Shown here piece after piece: positions 1 through 8,251 of a stretch of 64,000 nt of DNA (positions within the stretch are counted from its first letter, which is position 1; the number at the start of each line of letters is the position of its first letter). The DNA comes from CAZEHS01 sp964424355 (GTDB taxonomy: Bacteria; Bacillota; Clostridia; Peptostreptococcales; Acidaminobacteraceae), in NCBI GenBank assembly GCA_964424355.1, contig CAYRIO010000009.1, forward strand, positions 50,491 to 114,490, in the 5' to 3' direction. The notes below the pieces were generated by a model that did no database searches, had not been told where the DNA came from, and saw only the letters and a list, made by a program, of their open reading frames with translations. The position numbers were made by a program, and so were the translations under genes.

Positions 1-257
1 ATCCCCATCCCTGCCAGGCCCTTCGTGCTCAGTGCCTCGATCAGGTTTTTCAGTTTTTCAGGGGTATCCTTGATGGAGTAGGCCGTTGTGAGAAGAAACT
101 CCCCCGGCTTAACCCAATCCAGGATATCCGGCACCTCCATGACATTCATCTTTGTGATGCGATGATCCAGGCCGCCATTTCCCGAAAGTACGTGGGCCCC
201 TTGCAGAACTTCCATGTCCAGCAGTTCCCGGACAGTGATGCCATTCGCCTTATGCAT
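1..257 (-). CDS. PucR-family transcriptional regulator (N-terminal part, cut by window edge)
   Basis: Only the first 85 codons are in the window. The ATG at 255-257 lies directly after the stop of the upstream gene, with a GGGAGG ribosome-binding site inside that gene's end, so the two are co-transcribed. The peptide begins MHKANGITVRELLDMEVLQG and continues through MEVPDILDWVKPGEFLLTTA, which I recognise as the start of the PucR N-terminal domain (purine catabolism regulator-like). In the family this domain is followed by a C-terminal helix-turn-helix, which would lie beyond the window. PucR-type proteins control purine degradation and related pathways, and the neighbouring XdhC-like gene, UraA-type permease and molybdenum hydroxylase fit that role. 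The ligand is not known. Confidence 0.85.
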   Translation of the reverse strand, partial: MHKANGITVRELLDMEVLQGAHVLSGNGGLDHRITKMNVMEVPDILDWVKPGEFLLTTAYSIKDTPEKLKNLIEALSTKGLAGMG

Positions 258-1853
258 TTATGCCTCCCTGTGCCGACTGAGGGTGAGGACTGCTTCCAAA
301 ACGCCCCCCGCAACCGCCCGTGCTTTATCTGAAATTTCGAAACAGGCAGACCGGTCCACCCGGGGGTCCACATCGCCGATTTTAAAGCCCGGCGTCACAG
401 AGGTCCCCTCAGCAATCAAACCACGGATCATGCCGCGAATCTCCGCTTTCACCGGAACCCCTGCCACTTCCATCACGGTTTCATCGGCTTCTGCCAGATC
501 ACCGATGGCCTTATGGTTCTTCACAACGCCTGTCACAGGCGCCCTGAGAATCCGTTCTGAGGTATAGCCTTCAATATTCCCCGGAATCCCGGTGTTAGGC
601 TCTGCCGATCCTGAGTAAAGCACCTTGCCTATCCGGTGCCCCCGGTTGGTTTCAATGACCGCATGGACATCTTCCCCAACCGTGAACCCCGGCCCCAAAC
701 CCAATACGATGGGGGCCATATCCAAGGTTGTCCCCATATTCATCTTGGCCAGAATCGCGTCTACCACCGCCAGAGGTTTCAGCTTCCGAATCCACTCTCC
801 GGCCTCGTCAATCGCAACCGGTACGGCACCCTGGGCCCAAGCCGCTTCCATATCGGCCAGATTTCGGCACAAAATCCCTGTAATGCCCTCCACCTCTGTG
901 GATCCCGCCGTTACCGCCTCCGCCAGGGAGACTGTGCGCCGAATCACTGTGGGCCTTTCGCATTCCAGCGCCAACACCCGCCATCCCCCTAAATGCAGAC
1001 GGGCAATTGTTCCCGTGGCAATATCTCCGGCGCTCCTGACAATTATCAGGTCCTTATGCTCCCTCATGATTTCAGAAAACGATTTCCCGGTTGTGCCGGC
1101 TTTCACCCGCATCACCTCCGCCAGGATACTGACGGCGATTTCCTCCGGCGTTTCCGAGCCGATATCCAGACCGATGGGGGCAAAGATCCGATTTAAACTT
1201 TCCAGCGGGTAATCATCCGCCAAGAGGTGGTTCCGGATAATCGTGACCTTTCGCCGGCTGCCGATCACGCCGATATATCCGGCACCTCGGTTGAAGACTG
1301 CCCGCAGGGCAATTTCATCCGCATCCTTCGTGGCAATCACCACCGCCGTGTCTTCATCCACCGGTGCTTGTCCCACCGCAACCGCTAAAGATGGATCCGT
1401 ATACAGGCCCGCAGCCTCAGGATACCGTTCCGCCGAAGCGAATTCCGGCCGTTCATCTACAATGTGGCATTCGTACCCTAGAAAAATCCCCAGTCGGTAG
1501 ACGGCCAAATTCACATGACCGCCGCCGATCAGCAGCAGCTTGGGGCGGCACAGGCTGACATCGATGAATACGGACATGTCCCCCCCGCAGTGCATGGGGA
1601 GGCCCCCTTTGGCATCACTGTTCAAGGTCAGCTGAACGGAACGGGACCGTCCCTCCCGGAGAGCCTCCAGTGCTTCCTCAATCACACGTTTTTCTGCAAT
1701 TCCCCCGCCAATTGTCCCCAGGATGCTGCCATCTTCCAGTACGATCATGTGGGCTTTATTTCGCGGGGTGGAGCCTTTGGCGCTGACAATCACCGTCCAG
1801 GCGAATCGTTTATTCTGCTCTGTCAGTCGAGCTGCTTCCTGATGAAGGTTCAT
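258..1853 (-). CDS. XdhC-YqeB fusion, molybdenum hydroxylase maturation factor
   Basis: A 531-residue protein with two parts. Roughly residues 1-260 match XdhC/CoxI: an N-terminal segment with the GTIGGG motif, then a Rossmann-like XdhC_C domain (LLLIGGGHVNLAVYRLGIFL) and the GVIGSRRK motif. Roughly residues 265-531 match EF2563/YqeB, an accessory protein linked to selenium-dependent molybdenum hydroxylases. XdhC proteins bind molybdenum cofactor, help its sulfuration and load it into xanthine dehydrogenase-type enzymes. The start was set at 1853 because AGGAGG lies just upstream; the in-frame ATG at 1883 has no such site. The gene is co-transcribed with the PucR regulator downstream and lies about 3.6 kb from the Mo-hydroxylase genes. 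XdhC and YqeB are often separate genes, so the fusion is notable. Confidence 0.85.
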   Translation of the reverse strand: MNLHQEAARLTEQNKRFAWTVIVSAKGSTPRNKAHMIVLEDGSILGTIGGGIAEKRVIEEALEALREGRSRSVQLTLNSDAKGGLPMHCGGDMSVFIDVSLCRPKLLLIGGGHVNLAVYRLGIFLGYECHIVDERPEFASAERYPEAAGLYTDPSLAVAVGQAPVDEDTAVVIATKDADEIALRAVFNRGAGYIGVIGSRRKVTIIRNHLLADDYPLESLNRIFAPIGLDIGSETPEEIAVSILAEVMRVKAGTTGKSFSEIMREHKDLIIVRSAGDIATGTIARLHLGGWRVLALECERPTVIRRTVSLAEAVTAGSTEVEGITGILCRNLADMEAAWAQGAVPVAIDEAGEWIRKLKPLAVVDAILAKMNMGTTLDMAPIVLGLGPGFTVGEDVHAVIETNRGHRIGKVLYSGSAEPNTGIPGNIEGYTSERILRAPVTGVVKNHKAIGDLAEADETVMEVAGVPVKAEIRGMIRGLIAEGTSVTPGFKIGDVDPRVDRSACFEISDKARAVAGGVLEAVLTLSRHREA

Positions 1854-1923
1854 AGAGTGCCTCCTGTTGGCATCAACAGTCATGGTTTAGTTTCATATAC
1901 CAATGAATATCTATATTAACCCT

Positions 1924-1952
1924 ATTATATCAATCTCTAAACGACTTTAGCA
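1924..1952 (-). promoter_or_regulatory. Promoter of xdhC-yqeB/pucR operon
   Basis: On the minus strand there is a perfect TATAAT at 1929-1924 preceded by TGA (extended -10, TGnTATAAT). A weak -35 (TGCTAA) lies 17 bp upstream. The start codon is about 70 bases downstream. This is from sequence only; no operator is obvious. Confidence 0.55.
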
Positions 1953-1978
1953 GAATTTGATTTGGTACTTTACAACAA

Positions 1979-2015
1979 AATAAAAACAGGAACAAACCGA
2001 AGTTTGTTCCTGTTT
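1979..2015 (-). terminator. Intrinsic terminator of uraA
   Basis: A perfect 14-bp stem (1984-1997 paired with 2002-2015) has a four-base loop. On the minus strand it is followed by a T-rich tail (TTTTTATTTTG). It lies about 30 bases after the permease stop codon. Confidence 0.9.
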
Positions 2016-2044
2016 AACATATGTAGGCTTTTTAAATGATTTTA

Positions 2045-3340
2045 TTATTTCGCAAGATCTGCCGGTTCTTCCACATCGCCCAGGATGCCTGTCATTTCAA
2101 ACATCTTGAACAGCAGGGCGATGAAGATTGAAACGATTGTAGCCAATGCCATCCCGGCCAATGTGACGGTTGGGGTGATTGCCACATGGACACCGGAAAG
2201 TCCCACAACCAGAACCGTAGCTGTCAGCACCAGGTTCCGCGGGTGGCTGTAGTCGACTCTTTCATCAACCAGCATCCGCAAACCGGAAGCCGCGATAACA
2301 CCGAACAGCATCATGGATACGCCGCCCATTACAGGAACGGGAATGGTGCTGATCAGAGCTGAAAACTTTCCTACAAAGGCCAGGGTTATTGAAATCACAG
2401 CAGTACCAGAGATAACCCATACACTGTAAACCTTTGTGATGGCCAAAACACCAATGTTCTCACCGTATGACGTTGTGGGAACTGAACCGCATAAAGCCGA
2501 GAGGAACGTTGAAATCCCGTTGCCCAGAAGGGAGCGGTGCAGGCCAGGTGTCTTCATCAGATCCTTACCAACGATGTTGCCGGTTACAACCAAGTGGCCG
2601 ATGTTCTCGGCGATAACCACCAAGGCTGCGGGCAGAATCGTGAGGATGGCGCCGATATCGAACTGAGGTGCGTAGAACGTAGGCATTCTAAGCCAAGGTG
2701 CGGCCATAACCGGCGCAAAATCTACCAGACCAGCGAAAAGGGCGATGAAATAACCGCACACGACACCGATCAGGATGGGGATGATGGACAGGAACCCACG
2801 GAATACAACGGAACCGATGACGATGATTGCCAGGGTTGAGAGGGATACCAGGACGACCTTGGGATCCATGTACAGGCCAGGGTTATTGGAATCAAGAACC
2901 AAACCAGCCATCTTTGCTGCTACCGGCGAAAGCTCCAGACCGATGATTGCTACAATGGCGCCCATGGCGGCTGGTGGGAATACAACGTGAATCCACTTGT
3001 CTCCCGCGTATTGAATGATAAGTCCAACAATAATGAATGCTAAACCGGCAGCCATGAAGCCACCCAGTGCAAAACCGTATCCCTGGCTGCCGATTACCGC
3101 GCCGGCAGGTGCCAGAAATGCAAAGCTGGAGCCGAGGAATGCAGGTACCTGGAACTTTGTCAGGACGAAGTAGATCAGGGTGCCGATACCGTTCATCAGT
3201 AGGACCGTAGACGGATCTACCTGAAACAGGATCGGAACAAGGACCGTTGCCCCGAACATCGCAAAAAGGTGCTGGAAACTCAGTGGAATGCTTTCGATAA
3301 GTGGTAACTTCTCATCAACTTGAACCATTCTTTTCGCCAT
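2045..3340 (-). CDS. uraA: NCS2-family uracil/xanthine permease, UraA-like
   Basis: A 431-residue polytopic membrane protein of the nucleobase:cation symporter-2 family, with about 14 hydrophobic segments. The N-terminus closely resembles UraA: PLSFQHLFAMFGATVLVPIL, then FLGSSFAFLAPAGAVIGSQG. The conserved acidic region TLPAALVVIAENIGHL, where UraA has its substrate-contacting glutamate, is present. UraA-type proteins import uracil by proton symport; xanthine and urate carriers belong to the same superfamily. The resemblance to the uracil branch is strong, but the Mo-hydroxylase neighbours leave room for a purine substrate. The start at 3340 was chosen for its spacing from AGGAGG; the ATG at 3346 lies too close. 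It is its own transcription unit with a good terminator. Confidence 0.85.
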   Translation of the reverse strand: MAKRMVQVDEKLPLIESIPLSFQHLFAMFGATVLVPILFQVDPSTVLLMNGIGTLIYFVLTKFQVPAFLGSSFAFLAPAGAVIGSQGYGFALGGFMAAGLAFIIVGLIIQYAGDKWIHVVFPPAAMGAIVAIIGLELSPVAAKMAGLVLDSNNPGLYMDPKVVLVSLSTLAIIVIGSVVFRGFLSIIPILIGVVCGYFIALFAGLVDFAPVMAAPWLRMPTFYAPQFDIGAILTILPAALVVIAENIGHLVVTGNIVGKDLMKTPGLHRSLLGNGISTFLSALCGSVPTTSYGENIGVLAITKVYSVWVISGTAVISITLAFVGKFSALISTIPVPVMGGVSMMLFGVIAASGLRMLVDERVDYSHPRNLVLTATVLVVGLSGVHVAITPTVTLAGMALATIVSIFIALLFKMFEMTGILGDVEEPADLAK

Positions 3341-3390
3341 CCGCATTTCCTCCTAAATAGTGTTACTGCATATTTAATCTTTGTCAGATT

Positions 3391-3432
3391 ACCAGATGCC
3401 AATTGCTTTGTCCATGTAACCAGATGACAATT
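3391..3432. promoter_or_regulatory. Pair of direct repeats upstream of uraA, candidate operator
   Basis: Two near-identical 14-mers, ACCAGATGCCAATT (3391-3404) and ACCAGATGACAATT (3419-3432), lie 28 bp apart in the leader of the permease gene. On the minus strand each carries a TTG(G/T)CA element that could be a -35 box. They could bind a regulator such as the PucR protein, but I did not find the same motif upstream of the other module genes. Confidence 0.35.
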
Positions 3433-3559
3433 TCTAACGAATTCGCATTGCGTCGTTTGTTACCTAACTGTTTTAAGCTGAATCACCCCTTCCGAACGAC
3501 AATGCCCGCCCTTATAGAGCCCATAAACCGGACAATTCTTAAGGATCCTCCTTTCAGAT

Positions 3560-3591
3560 AAAAAAAGGGACAGGAATGAATTTTCCTGCCC
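3560..3591 (-). terminator. Intrinsic terminator of the sodium-pump beta gene
   Basis: On the minus strand GGGCAGGAAA pairs with TTCCTGTCCC (one bulged base), followed by a run of seven T. It lies 35 bases after the beta-subunit stop codon. Confidence 0.85.
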
Positions 3592-3626
3592 TTCTAATGT
3601 TTCAGTTTGTTCTGATTATTTCATCC

Positions 3627-4832
3627 TTATTTCAACAGTGGTATCAAGGTGACATAGATTCCTGTCAGGATTGCAGAGGTTATCACGCCGCAGATGTTGG
3701 CTCCCATGGCGTACTGAAGAATGAAGTTGTACTTGTTCGCCTTGGTGACTTCCTTCTGGGCAACCTTGGCTGTTGTCGGCACACAGGAGACCCCGGCGAT
3801 TCCAATGACAGGATTGAAGTTCCGGTTGTTGATGTAATAAATGATGTATCCCCCTATTATTCCGCCTATTCCAGACAGAAGCAAGGCGATCATCCCCAAA
3901 ATCAGCAGTGTGAGAACTTTGGGATTCAGTATGGTGTTCGCTTCGCACAGGACACCCAGCATCAGCCCCAAAAAGAAGGTTGCACCATAAAGGAAAACAT
4001 CTTCAATTAAGTGCACATACTTGGTGATTCCTGATTCGCGAACGCCGATTCCCAAGAAGAAACTCATAAAGAGCGGCGAAGCGACTGGAAACAGCAGACA
4101 GAGGACTGCACAAGCCACAACGGCAAATGTCAATTTTACATTGGATGAAATATTGTGCATCGGAGCGGATTTGACCACCTGTCCCCGAAGTTCCTTGGGA
4201 ACCAGAAGGCGGATCAGGTAGGGGTAACCCCCGTAAGTCAGGCTCAAGTAAAGATAGGCTACAATCGTAATCGGTACGAAGAGGTCTTTCGCCAGCATCA
4301 GGGATGCGTACAGCACCATGGGGCCATCTGCAGTGCCAATGATCGCCACTGAAGCAGCCTCACCAGCTGTCAGGCCCATCCACCGCGCGATAGGATAGGT
4401 CGCAACGGTTCCCAGTTCGGCAAACATTGCAATCATCATGCTGGTGAATGGATAGGCCAGCATGAAGCCTATATCGGTAATGACGCCAATCCCCATAAAG
4501 ACAATGCAGGCAATAAGACCGTTACTGAATGTCAGCGTATAAATGGGTTGCAGGAAGTCAATCTGCATGATGTTCATCAGGCCATCCGTGTCGGACATCA
4601 TGGGGTCAATAAAGATATTTCCAATTGTATTCCCCGAAAAAAACATGACCCCGGCATTGATGGCGATCATTCCAAAGCCCATAGGGATCATGACAAGGGG
4701 CTCCAGCGTATTCTTTTTGCCCAGGTAAACCAGAAGTATGCCCAGCAGTATCAGCCCGATCCGAGCCGCTGCAATGGTGGGATCCTGCACGAACAACGTG
4801 CCGATACCCTGAAATAATTGCATGGGATCCAT
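3627..4832 (-). CDS. Sodium ion-translocating decarboxylase, beta subunit (OadB/GcdB type)
   Basis: A 401-residue polytopic inner-membrane protein, full length for the OadB/GcdB/MmdB family. This subunit couples decarboxylation of biotin-bound carboxylate to outward sodium transport. Family signatures are visible: the central ADGPM loop with the ion-binding aspartate, the YGGYPYLIRLL segment, and the late GIAGVSCVPTTAKVAQ motif. The ATG at 4832 has a GAGAGG site. Two very small membrane-protein genes lie directly upstream on the same strand, so the three probably form one operon. The alpha carboxyltransferase and biotin carrier subunits are absent from the window, so the partner enzyme and substrate (oxaloacetate, methylmalonyl-CoA or glutaconyl-CoA) cannot be assigned. 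Confidence 0.9.
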   Translation of the reverse strand: MDPMQLFQGIGTLFVQDPTIAAARIGLILLGILLVYLGKKNTLEPLVMIPMGFGMIAINAGVMFFSGNTIGNIFIDPMMSDTDGLMNIMQIDFLQPIYTLTFSNGLIACIVFMGIGVITDIGFMLAYPFTSMMIAMFAELGTVATYPIARWMGLTAGEAASVAIIGTADGPMVLYASLMLAKDLFVPITIVAYLYLSLTYGGYPYLIRLLVPKELRGQVVKSAPMHNISSNVKLTFAVVACAVLCLLFPVASPLFMSFFLGIGVRESGITKYVHLIEDVFLYGATFFLGLMLGVLCEANTILNPKVLTLLILGMIALLLSGIGGIIGGYIIYYINNRNFNPVIGIAGVSCVPTTAKVAQKEVTKANKYNFILQYAMGANICGVITSAILTGIYVTLIPLLK

Positions 4833-4872
4833 ATTGAACCTCTCAGTCTATTTAGTAATAACCTTTTTCATA

Positions 4873-5007
4873 TCAGTCCTTCGGCTTGACCATCTTCGCT
4901 TCCGCGTGACGGATCAGAGCCAACAGCCCCTTGATCATGCCCGCCATGAACAAAGAAATGACGAACCCGATCAGGAAAACCTCCAGGGCTACTTGAATGG
5001 ATTGCAT
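4873..5007 (-). CDS. 44-residue membrane protein, OadG-like small pump subunit
   Basis: The ATG at 5005-5007 is preceded by GAGAGGTG and the stop is TGA at 4873-4875. The peptide has one hydrophobic helix near its N-terminus (ALEVFLIGFVISLFMAGMI) followed by a basic tail (RHAEAKMVKPKD). It lies 40 bp upstream of the decarboxylase beta gene. Gamma (OadG) subunits of these sodium pumps are short one-helix proteins that tether alpha to beta, and minimal OadG-related small subunits exist. I infer such a role from size, topology and position. No long stretch of OadG sequence is recognisable. Confidence 0.6.
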   Translation of the reverse strand: MQSIQVALEVFLIGFVISLFMAGMIKGLLALIRHAEAKMVKPKD

Positions 5008-5052
5008 CAAATACACCTCTCTTCATATTTTGGATTACACATCCCCGCTAGC

Positions 5053-5154
5053 CTACTTCAATTCTTTCCGGATATTCCATGCATAAATCACGAACACCAG
5101 AATAAAGACAGCCACACCGATTATCATTTGGTTCATTGAGAATATTTCTTCCAA
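5053..5154 (-). CDS. 33-residue single-helix membrane microprotein
   Basis: Reading from a TTG at 5154 the peptide is MEEIFSMNQMIIGV, then a hydrophobic stretch to VIYAW, ending NIRKELK. TTG was chosen because GGAGG (5167-5163) lies eight bases upstream; the in-frame ATG at 5169 is itself part of that GGAGG context. It is followed after 45 bp by the 44-residue gene and then the decarboxylase beta gene. The one-helix structure with a basic end resembles small accessory subunits of sodium pumps and symporters. That role is inferred, and no family is recognised with confidence. Confidence 0.5.
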   Translation of the reverse strand: MEEIFSMNQMIIGVAVFILVFVIYAWNIRKELK

Positions 5155-5456
5155 ACCAGCCACCTCCATTAAGCACAGCGCCACCCGCCATATAAACGTC
5201 CGGCACCACACCCATTCTTACTATCAAATATATCATAACCTCCGGGTTGACTACCCATTTAAAACAAGCAATTACACGATTCCGCTTTATAAGTAAAAGC
5301 ATTTCCGCCCTATCTCTGCATACCAATATACTTGTACACTTATATGCCTCCGCCTGTCGTAAAATGTTTCCCACAGCGCCACCGTGCTGAAAACATTCAG
5401 AGGGCTGCCTCTGAACAGGACACGGAATCCCGCTTCAAGACAGCCCCCTTCCATAA
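5155..5456. other. Intergenic region between microprotein operon and molybdenum hydroxylase operon
   Basis: No credible gene is seen in these 302 bases. A 108-codon open frame crosses it on the minus strand but overlaps the microprotein in another frame and has no protein-like composition. The region must hold the promoter of the sodium-pump operon; I could not pick one clear -35/-10 pair. The terminator-like hairpin at 5357-5397 belongs to the operon that ends at 5457. Confidence 0.5.
5357..5397 (-). terminator. Possible terminator of the molybdenum hydroxylase operon
   Basis: On the minus strand AATGTTT (5397-5391) pairs with AAACATT (5369-5363), with an inner CAGC/GCTG pairing, followed by TTTTACG. 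The stem is imperfect and the T tract short, so this is a tentative call. Confidence 0.4.
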
Positions 5457-7769
5457 TCATTCCTTTTGTTTTTCCTTCAGGGCTTTCAGCACCTTTTCCG
5501 CTGTCAGAGGCAGGCTGGTGAGGCGAATTCCCAGAGCGTTGTAAAGTGCGTTGGCAATCGCCGGAGCGGTGGGTACCATGGCAGGTTCCGCAACACCTCT
5601 CGCGCCGAAGGGACCGGATTCTTCAGGATTCTCTACGAATCGGACCACCATTTCCGGCATGTCGTTGGCTGTTGGAATCTTGTAGTCTACAAAGCTGGGG
5701 TTCAGGACCTTGCCATCCTTCAGCATCAGTTCTTCCCACAGAGCTGTTCCCATCCCCTGGACAATGGCGCCTTCCAGCTGCCCTTCCAATAGCTGAGGAT
5801 TCATCACCTTGCCCACATCGAAAACGCTGGATACTTTCCTTACCTCGATCTGCCCGGTTTCGGTATCCACCTCAATGTCCACCGCTTGGCAGCCGTAAGT
5901 CCAGAATACGACAGGGTGCGCTCCCAATCCGGTTTCCTTGTCTGCGTTCCGAACGTTGGGAGGAATGAAGGAGCCCCGTCCCATGATCGGACCGTGAATC
6001 CCTGAACCATCGGCCAGGGTCAGGCCCAGAGACAGTTCTGCCAAAGAAACCTTCTTATCGGGATATATTTTTGAAACAACATAGCCATCCCGTAGCTCCA
6101 GATCCCGTTTGAAGATGCCCAGTTTCAACTGTGCCAACTCAAACAGCTGGGTTTTCGCATCCTCACAGGCTTCCACCACGGCCCGCCCGGCGGAATAGGT
6201 GATCCGGCTGGCAACGGTCTGCCATTCATATGGATTGTGGTCCGTATCTCCGGTTCTGACAGTGATCTTATCGGGGGAGATCGACATCATTTCGGCTGCA
6301 ATCTGTGTCATGACAGTGTCGGATCCCTGACCGATATCCTGGGCACTTACCTGTAAATGGGCAGTACCGTCTTCATTGAGCCGAATGATGGCCGCTGATG
6401 CGGCATTGTTCGGCATGGAGGGTGCTTTCCAGCCACAGGCTATAGCTTTTCCCCGGACTCGGTTCGGCTTACTGGGCGGCTCCACGGTTTCCAGATTGAT
6501 TTCCCTTGCCGCAATTTCCAGGCATTCCTGAAGACCGCATACATCCACCACTTCACCGGTAGCGGTAACCCCGCCCGGCTTCAGGCCATTGATCCGGCGT
6601 ATTTCCAGCGGACTGATCCCCACTTTTTCCGCCAGGATATCCAGATTCTGTTCGATGCCGAAATGGATCTCCGACATTCCGAATCCCCGGTAGGGTCCGC
6701 CCACTGGATGATTGGTGTAGACGCAGTAGGAATCCGTATGTACATTTTCGATATCATAAGGTCCCGTTGATGCGTAGCCCGCAGCCTTGACGATATTGAC
6801 GCCGTATTCCGTATAAGCGCCACCATCCCAGACAAAGTTGTTTTGGATCGCGGTGATTTTTCCATCCTTTCGAATCCCGGTCTTGATGGTACAATGCAGG
6901 GCCTGACGGACAAATGAATTGACGAATTCGTCCTCCCGGCTGTAAGTGAGCTTAACCGGTCTGCCATTTGCGCGCATCGCCAGTGGCAGGATGATCCCTT
7001 CCAGTGTGGTCCCTGCCTTACTGCCGAAACCGCCGCCCACAGCGGGCGAAATAACCCGCAGCTTGTTCAGTGGGATATCAAACGCACCGGCAACCGCCGC
7101 GCGAACCGCATAGGGGGACTGACAGCCCGCCCATATGGTGCAGTAGCCGTCTGCATCCATTTGGGCGATGGCACAGTGGTTTTCAATGGGGACATGCTGC
7201 ACATGAGGCACGTAAAAGCTGTTCTCCGTCACAAAGTCCGCTTCCGCAAACCCTTTTTCCATACTGCCTTTTCGCAGCTTGTAATGGTTGGATATATTGG
7301 TTCCGGGTTTTGGGAAGAATACGGGGGCGCATTTGTAATCGGCCAGATCCGGATGAACCAAGGGCGCATCTGCCGCCATCCCCTGAACCGCATCCACCAC
7401 GGCAGGAAGCTCTTCGTAGTCCACCTTGATGAGTCGGGCAGCTTCCTCTGCAATCTCAACCGTTTCAGCCGAAACAGCCGCCACCGCTTCGCCTCGGTAC
7501 CGTACTTTCCCCACTGCCAGAAAGTTCTTGTCTTCCAGGTATAGACCGCCTCTGCGGACATAATCCCGACCATCGATGATGTCCTTGACACCCTTCAGCT
7601 TCTGAGCCTCCGATGTATCGATGCTGATGATCCTGGCATGGGCGTAAGGACTGCGCAGCACAGCGGCATACAGCATTCTTGGAAGCTTCATGTCATCCAC
7701 ATATTTAAGGGCGCCGGTCACCTTCTTCACGCCATCCACCCGTTTGACACTGGTTCCTACAAATTTCAT
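5457..7769 (-). CDS. Xanthine dehydrogenase-family molybdopterin-binding large subunit
   Basis: A 770-residue catalytic subunit of a molybdenum hydroxylase. It starts with the small N-terminal domain (VDGVKKVTGALKYVDDMKLP) and has the cofactor-binding GGGFGSKAG motif, PYRGFGMSEIHFGIEQNLD, and a C-terminal GARGVAEP in which Glu728 is at the usual position of the catalytic base. Such enzymes hydroxylate an aromatic or N-heterocyclic carbon using water, passing electrons through Fe-S clusters to FAD. It overlaps the Fe-S gene by four bases (ATGA). Length and three-gene organisation resemble clostridial purine hydroxylases, nicotinate dehydrogenases and related enzymes. The YqeB-containing maturation factor nearby hints at a selenium-dependent member, but the substrate is not determined by sequence. 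Confidence 0.9.
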   Translation of the reverse strand: MKFVGTSVKRVDGVKKVTGALKYVDDMKLPRMLYAAVLRSPYAHARIISIDTSEAQKLKGVKDIIDGRDYVRRGGLYLEDKNFLAVGKVRYRGEAVAAVSAETVEIAEEAARLIKVDYEELPAVVDAVQGMAADAPLVHPDLADYKCAPVFFPKPGTNISNHYKLRKGSMEKGFAEADFVTENSFYVPHVQHVPIENHCAIAQMDADGYCTIWAGCQSPYAVRAAVAGAFDIPLNKLRVISPAVGGGFGSKAGTTLEGIILPLAMRANGRPVKLTYSREDEFVNSFVRQALHCTIKTGIRKDGKITAIQNNFVWDGGAYTEYGVNIVKAAGYASTGPYDIENVHTDSYCVYTNHPVGGPYRGFGMSEIHFGIEQNLDILAEKVGISPLEIRRINGLKPGGVTATGEVVDVCGLQECLEIAAREINLETVEPPSKPNRVRGKAIACGWKAPSMPNNAASAAIIRLNEDGTAHLQVSAQDIGQGSDTVMTQIAAEMMSISPDKITVRTGDTDHNPYEWQTVASRITYSAGRAVVEACEDAKTQLFELAQLKLGIFKRDLELRDGYVVSKIYPDKKVSLAELSLGLTLADGSGIHGPIMGRGSFIPPNVRNADKETGLGAHPVVFWTYGCQAVDIEVDTETGQIEVRKVSSVFDVGKVMNPQLLEGQLEGAIVQGMGTALWEELMLKDGKVLNPSFVDYKIPTANDMPEMVVRFVENPEESGPFGARGVAEPAMVPTAPAIANALYNALGIRLTSLPLTAEKVLKALKEKQKE

Positions 7770-8251
7770 GCGCCTCCACCTGCTTTCCCGTTGGCATCTG
7801 CCACAGATTGAATGGCTTCAATGATTTTCTTATAGCCTGTGCAGCGGCACAGATTTCCGCTGATCCCTTCACGGATTTCGGTCTCCGTGGGATTCGGATT
7901 CTTGTCCAGCAAAGCTTTGGCAGTCATGATCATGCCCGGTGTACAGTACCCGCACTGCAGGGCTGCATTATCGATGAATGCAATTTGTAAGGGATCTAAT
8001 TTTCTGCCGTCTGACAACCCCTCAACAGTCCCCAGGGTACGTCCGTCAGCCTCGACGGCCAGTACGAGACAGGCATTGATGGCCTCCCCATCCATAATGA
8101 CGGTACAGGCGCCGCATTCACCAGCCCCACAGCCTTCTTTGGCGCCAGTCAGGTCAAAGTCCTCCCGCAGCATGGTCAACAAAGTCCGGTTGGGTTCTGT
8201 AAAGTGCTCTGTCAGCTCACCATTCAGGGTAAATTCAATGCGTATTTTCAT
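7766..8251 (-). CDS. Molybdenum hydroxylase [2Fe-2S] subunit
   Basis: A 161-residue protein with both expected cluster domains. The plant-ferredoxin-like cluster uses Cys41, Cys46, Cys49 (CGAGECGAC) and Cys61. The helical domain carries Cys100, Cys103 (CGYCTPG), Cys135 and Cys137 (CRCTGY). All eight ligands are intact. It relays electrons between the molybdopterin centre and FAD in the cytoplasmic enzyme complex. It overlaps both neighbours by four bases, so the three subunits are translationally coupled in the order FAD, Fe-S, Mo. The length is usual for the CoxS/XdhC-type small subunit. Confidence 0.95.
   Translation of the reverse strand: MKIRIEFTLNGELTEHFTEPNRTLLTMLREDFDLTGAKEGCGAGECGACTVIMDGEAINACLVLAVEADGRTLGTVEGLSDGRKLDPLQIAFIDNAALQCGYCTPGMIMTAKALLDKNPNPTETEIREGISGNLCRCTGYKKIIEAIQSVADANGKAGGGA

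Noticed and set aside
3347..3541. Purine riboswitch upstream of the permease
   Set aside because: The conserved purine-aptamer core bases are not present; only the direct repeats were found.
5048..5374. 108-codon minus-strand frame upstream of the sodium-pump operon
   Set aside because: It is out of frame with the better-supported 33-residue microprotein and lacks a ribosome-binding site and protein-like pattern.
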